From NCBI GenBank assembly GCA_050330955.1, contig JBHJHJ010000100.1:1-9041 (forward strand): a DNA stretch of 9,041 nucleotides. The letters are read 5' to 3'. Origin of the DNA: JBCCAG01 sp050330955 (GTDB taxonomy: Bacteria > Cyanobacteriota > Cyanobacteriia > CAKZMO01). This document shows positions 6,571 through 9,041 of this stretch, piece after piece (position 1 is the stretch's first letter; each line of letters opens with the position of its first letter). The position numbers were made by a program, and so were the translations under genes. Under the pieces are notes generated by a model that saw only the letters and a program-made list of their open reading frames with translations, did no database searches and was not told the DNA's origin.

Positions 6571-7500
6571 ATGCAATATCAAACCCACCTTAAAGAGCTG
6601 CAAATAACGCTGCAGACGATCTACCGCACTTGGCATGGACGGTTTGTCCTAGCTGGGCTAGCTGTAGGGCTTGTCTACTTCCCCATTTGGTTATTTCACC
6701 TCATCAGCTACACGCTGACAGGTTCTACAGTCATGCCGCTGATCTTGGGCTGCATTGCTGTTGCCGCCTGGCGACTTTGGAGCGGTCGGAAAATTCTAGT
6801 CCACCTAGAGGCCTCCGAAGCTGATGAGCTGCTAGGCCGATTGTTCATCATAAGCAGCGTACTTTTGTTTCCGCTCTGTTGGTTTGCGGTCTGGCCTTTG
6901 AGCATTCTATGGCTCTTTGCCCTTGTCGGCATTGCTATCAGCACCTGGGGACCAGCATTCTTCAGCGCTTTTCCATTGTCAGCTTTACTCTTCACAGTAA
7001 CGGCTTACCCCAAACCAGGGATTTTTGCCAAGATGGCGTGGCAATCCGTGACACCCTATCAATACCTTGAACGATTTATGGCGTGGAGCGGTGCAACCGG
7101 CCTGCAGCTCATAGGTTTACCTGCTGTTGCTGAGGGGACTTTAGTAACGCTGCCGCCAACGGGCTCGGTTTCTGTCGATTGGGGGTGTAATGGATTTAGT
7201 ATGGCCTGCTCGATGGCGGCATCAGGCTTCTTCATGGGCATCTTGCTGAAGCAGCGGGGAAAAATGGTGCTAGGGATGACAGTCATTGGAGCATTATTAG
7301 CTCTAATTTTCAACATTCCTCGGATTATGCTGCTGGCTGTCGCATCAATCCACTGGGGTGATGCCTCATTTGATTTCTGGCATGGCATATGGGGAGGCCA
7401 AATCTTTTCTGCGATTCTATTCACGGTCTATTACTACGCAGTAATGGCGATTATTAAGCGCCGACCTAGACAACATCCTAAGAGGGATGAGCCCTCGTAA
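6571..7500 (+). CDS. Cyanoexosortase (exosortase-family transpeptidase, probably type C)
   Basis: 309 residues, highly hydrophobic, with about eight membrane helices (for example 26-47, 92-108, 128-144, 233-255 and 274-295). Exosortases are membrane cysteine transpeptidases that recognise a short C-terminal signal (PEP-CTERM type) on exported proteins, cut it, and probably attach the protein to a surface molecule. The three conserved catalytic residues are visible: Cys206 in DWGCNGFSMA, Arg251 in FNIPRIML and His271 in FWHGIWGGQIF. The spacing fits the family. The WGGQIFSAILFTVYYYAVM ending resembles the cyanobacterial subfamilies. The following HpsJ-like gene points to the type C (or A) pair, but I cannot separate these by eye. 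The gene starts at ATG 6571 without a Shine-Dalgarno; the next gene is 148 bases on. Confidence 0.85.
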   Translation: MQYQTHLKELQITLQTIYRTWHGRFVLAGLAVGLVYFPIWLFHLISYTLTGSTVMPLILGCIAVAAWRLWSGRKILVHLEASEADELLGRLFIISSVLLFPLCWFAVWPLSILWLFALVGIAISTWGPAFFSAFPLSALLFTVTAYPKPGIFAKMAWQSVTPYQYLERFMAWSGATGLQLIGLPAVAEGTLVTLPPTGSVSVDWGCNGFSMACSMAASGFFMGILLKQRGKMVLGMTVIGALLALIFNIPRIMLLAVASIHWGDASFDFWHGIWGGQIFSAILFTVYYYAVMAIIKRRPRQHPKRDEPS

Positions 7501-7648
7501 GCGGAACTTCATGTACGCGAATCGATAAAAGCCATTTTGAGAAGTGGTATTTTTCCCAACAGAAAAGCGCCGTTTCCCAATTAGACAAGATTCATATCTA
7601 GAATTGGTATTACAAAGTCTACTTAACAAATAAAACCTATAAAAACTT
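7501..7648 (+). promoter_or_regulatory. Repeat-bearing gap between exosortase and HpsJ-like gene
   Basis: This AT-rich 148-base gap holds two sets of direct repeats. TTTCCCAA occurs at 7552-7559 and 7573-7580, 21 bases apart or two helical turns. GAAGTGGTATT (7541-7551) and GAATTGGTATT (7601-7611) match at 10 of 11 positions, 60 bases apart. The second TTTCCCAA copy continues to CCCAATT. Same-face spacing would suit a dimeric regulator, and the gap is long for a simple operon. No clear -35/-10 pair was found. Confidence 0.3.
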
Positions 7649-8263
7649 ATGAGTACTGCTTCCACTCCAGCACCGACAGGTGCGTCTTCATCAGCTGTTA
7701 TCTGCCGTATCGTAGGGTTGACCTGTATCGCTGGATTTATTTCAGATACGATTACCCTAGCTCTTCCAGTGGGTCCCACTGTAGATTGGCGGGTGAATTT
7801 CCTCCAGCAAGTTGGCGATCGCAGCATTATTTTCCTATTTGGCGTTGCGCTAGTCCTCTACGGCGTCTGGGCCAGCCGAGAGCTGCGCAAATCCCTTTCC
7901 TATGCTGTCCTAGGTATTGGAGTATTATTCTTACTCTGCTGCATTCTTGTAGTCCGGGATAGCATAGTCCTGAAGTCTGAGGCAATGCAGCGAATTGAGC
8001 TGCAGGCGACAGAGCTGCAGACCCGCGTTGAAGCGCAAGAGCAAATTGATCCTCGAGTCGCCGTCCGACGAATTGACGCTGAAGCCGCGGCATTAAAGCA
8101 AAACGCACGGTCTACGCTGACTAAAGCAGGTATTAGGAGTACGGGCAATTTTGTGATTGTGGGAGTTGGTCTCGTTAGTTTAGGACGCTTAGGAATCAAT
8201 TCGCAGCGGAGTCCTCAATCGAAGGCGCCGGGTAGGCCTGGGCGGAAGTGGTTACGGCAGTGA
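7649..8263 (+). CDS. HpsJ-like membrane protein paired with the cyanoexosortase
   Basis: 204 residues. A Ser/Thr/Pro-rich N-terminus precedes three membrane helices (about 18-38, 58-75 and 84-103). A charged coiled coil follows (about 108-150, with ELQATELQTRVEAQEQ), then a fourth helix (166-184) and a basic tail ending GRPGRKWLRQ. This helix-coil-helix order is that of HpsJ, a protein of the hormogonium polysaccharide locus in filamentous cyanobacteria. From memory, HpsJ-like proteins are regular neighbours of cyanoexosortases A and C. The coiled coil lies between helices 3 and 4, so it is probably a loop on one face of the membrane. Its role may be to hold the exosortase near a secretion or polysaccharide machine, which is inference. 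A strong hairpin 25 bases past the stop ends the unit. No Shine-Dalgarno precedes the ATG. Confidence 0.7.
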   Translation: MSTASTPAPTGASSSAVICRIVGLTCIAGFISDTITLALPVGPTVDWRVNFLQQVGDRSIIFLFGVALVLYGVWASRELRKSLSYAVLGIGVLFLLCCILVVRDSIVLKSEAMQRIELQATELQTRVEAQEQIDPRVAVRRIDAEAAALKQNARSTLTKAGIRSTGNFVIVGVGLVSLGRLGINSQRSPQSKAPGRPGRKWLRQ

Positions 8264-8288
8264 TAACCTAATTAAAAAAAAGAATAGA

Positions 8289-8340
8289 AAAACCAAGACC
8301 ATGTTGGGAAGTAGAGTTTTCTCAATATGGTCTTGGTTTT
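8289..8340. terminator. Strong terminator hairpin after the HpsJ-like gene
   Basis: AAAACCAAGACCAT (8289-8302) and ATGGTCTTGGTTTT (8327-8340) are perfect 14-base complements. The stem continues through a G-T pair and seven more pairs (TTGGGAA 8304-8310 with TTCTCAA 8319-8325, one wobble), leaving an 8-base loop. The total is about 22 pairs. An A-run precedes it and a T-run ends it, so it could stop transcription from both sides. It sits 25 bases beyond the HpsJ-like stop. Confidence 0.85.
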
Positions 8341-8360
8341 GCAATACTAAATTTCTCATA

Positions 8361-8459
8361 TAGCGCTGGCCACTTCGCTTAGGACATTTTTGGTGCTGAA
8401 CCGAACAGCCCTGCAGCGAAGCGGCGAGCCATCGCGCACAAAGACTTGTGGCGATGGCT
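8361..8459. repeat. Cluster of palindromes, possible small mobile or dispersed repeat
   Basis: CGCTGGCCACTTCGCT (8364-8379) and AGCGAAGCGGCGAGCC (8415-8430) are inverted copies matching at 13 of 16 positions across a 35-base loop. Partly overlapping the second arm, AGCCATCGC (8427-8435) pairs perfectly with GCGATGGCT (8451-8459). Inside that stem CACAA (8437-8441) pairs with TTGTG (8446-8450) around a 4-base loop. The opening ATATAGCGCT also occurs at 4903-4912. It may be a MITE-like element or an insertion-sequence remnant. No transposase or target duplication was seen. Confidence 0.45.
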
Positions 8460-8555
8460 ATAACTTCTTTATAAATTCCTTGATTGAAGTCAAAAATGGA
8501 TTGCGTTTCTGTCAAAAGTTTTGTGCTGTCTCAAACAATGTAGAAAAGCTATAAA

Positions 8556-8580
8556 TACACAATGTTCCCAAGATTGTGTA
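8556..8580. promoter_or_regulatory. Inverted repeat, possible operator of the secreted-protein gene
   Basis: TACACAAT (8556-8563) and ATTGTGTA (8573-8580) are perfect 8-base inverted copies, 9 bases apart. They are nested inside a second pair, TCAAAC (8531-8536) and GTTTGA (8583-8588). The word ACAATGT is also repeated directly at 8535 and 8559. The site lies 182 bases before the ATG at 8762. It is AT-rich without a T tail, so a protein-binding site is likelier than a terminator. Confidence 0.35.
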
Positions 8581-8761
8581 AAGTTTGATACTTGTGGTTG
8601 AGGGTTAAGGATAGCCAGTCTACTTTAGATATAGATACGCTTCTCGCAATGGCGTCTGCTCTATTGGTTGATTGGATAGATCTTATCGCTTCATCAACTG
8701 AGTTCTAGACGCACTTGGGTCTCTGCCTCTTTACGCAAACCCTTACTTCTAAACAATCACG

Positions 8762-9041
8762 ATGTCAGTCAAATCTCTCTTGCTTGGTTTCACCACTGCT
8801 GCTGCTGCTACCGCTGGTCTGCTCGCTTCCGCGACTGCTGCTAGCGCTCTTTCAATTGGCAGCAGCTACACCGTCTCAGGTCAAGGCATCTTCAGTCCCG
8901 ATAGCATTGATTTTACTAATGACGGTAAGCTCTTAGTCACTCAGGCATCTGGAGACTTCGCCTCTATTGCCCCCGATTTCAACTCATTTACGTTTACTCT
9001 CGCCAATGCGATCGATATCGCTACCCTAGGCTCTACGCCAT
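8762..9041 (+). CDS. Secreted protein with signal peptide, first 93 codons; possible exosortase substrate
   Basis: The frame opens at ATG 8762 and runs off the right edge. Residues 1-29 form a classical Sec signal peptide: a Lys at position 4, a hydrophobic Ala/Leu core, and an ASA cleavage motif at 27-29. The mature part is rich in Ser, Thr, Asp and Phe, in beta-strand-like runs (SYTVSGQGIF, SIDFTNDGKL, FNSFTFTLAN). This is typical of extracellular cyanobacterial proteins, including those with PEP- or PTPA-CTERM tails. Lying next to a cyanoexosortase, it is a candidate substrate, but the C-terminus that would show the sorting signal is absent. A TTG codon within the core does not suggest a later start. 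No Shine-Dalgarno precedes the ATG. I recognise no named family. Confidence 0.7.
   Translation, partial: MSVKSLLLGFTTAAAATAGLLASATAASALSIGSSYTVSGQGIFSPDSIDFTNDGKLLVTQASGDFASIAPDFNSFTFTLANAIDIATLGSTP

Larger units (their letters stand above)
8264..8761. other. About 500 bases without a gene, before the secreted-protein gene
   Basis: From left to right this holds the strong terminator, a cluster of palindromes (8361-8459), an inverted repeat (8556-8580) and an AT-rich leader to the ATG at 8762. Reading frames here, including an 87-codon frame on the minus strand (8252-8515) and a 19-codon frame at 8649-8708, show no family features. The promoter of the secreted gene should lie after 8460, but I could not pick a convincing -35/-10 pair. 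TATAAA at 8550-8555 is the best -10-like match. Confidence 0.5.

Noticed and set aside
8252..8515. An 87-codon minus-strand frame across the terminator and palindromes
   Set aside because: It reads through the hairpin and repeat structure, and its hydrophobic end is simply the translated A/T-run of the terminator.
8649..8708. A 19-codon frame that might be a leader peptide before the secreted gene
   Set aside because: No ribosome binding site, no run of regulatory codons and no following attenuator hairpin.
1..9041. CRISPR array, insertion sequence with transposase, or defence system
   Set aside because: No regularly spaced repeats, transposase-like frames or nuclease/toxin cassettes were seen on either strand.

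Overview
The window looks like the chromosome of a cyanobacterium. It carries psaM, a 31-residue photosystem I subunit found only in oxygenic phototrophs and plastids. It also has at least ten copies of the cyanobacterial palindrome GCGATCGC (HIP1), a cyanobacterial-type 4-hydroxyphenylpyruvate dioxygenase and a cyanobacteria-restricted exosortase locus. The genus cannot be fixed from the sequence. A filamentous Leptolyngbya-like organism is a guess.

Positions 1-3037 are read leftward. At the left edge is the N-terminal two thirds or so of an RNase II/R (RNB) family protein, running off the window. Upstream of it, across a 382-base gap holding two competing hairpins, is phoU, the phosphate-signalling accessory protein. 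A 51-codon reading frame for a one-helix membrane protein ends 11 bases before phoU and may share its transcript. This small gene is too short for ordinary gene calling.

Positions 3038-6401 are read rightward. psaM comes first, with a good ribosome binding site and a terminator-like hairpin behind it. Then come a basic, one-helix, coiled-coil protein of FtsB/DivIC-like build, hppD (homogentisate synthesis for tocopherol), and a GTPase with a membrane-associated DUF697-like C-terminus. The last two are 25 bases apart.

Positions 6402-9041 hold the most interesting part: a cyanoexosortase, an HpsJ-like membrane/coiled-coil partner, and the first 93 codons of a protein with a classical signal peptide. 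Exosortases cut and re-attach secreted proteins carrying a short C-terminal sorting signal (PEP-CTERM and relatives). The arrangement suggests a self-contained surface-protein processing module in which the rightmost gene could be a substrate, but the part that would carry the sorting signal lies beyond the window. A very strong hairpin closes the exosortase/HpsJ unit. A cluster of palindromes and a roughly 500-base leader with a possible operator precede the secreted gene.
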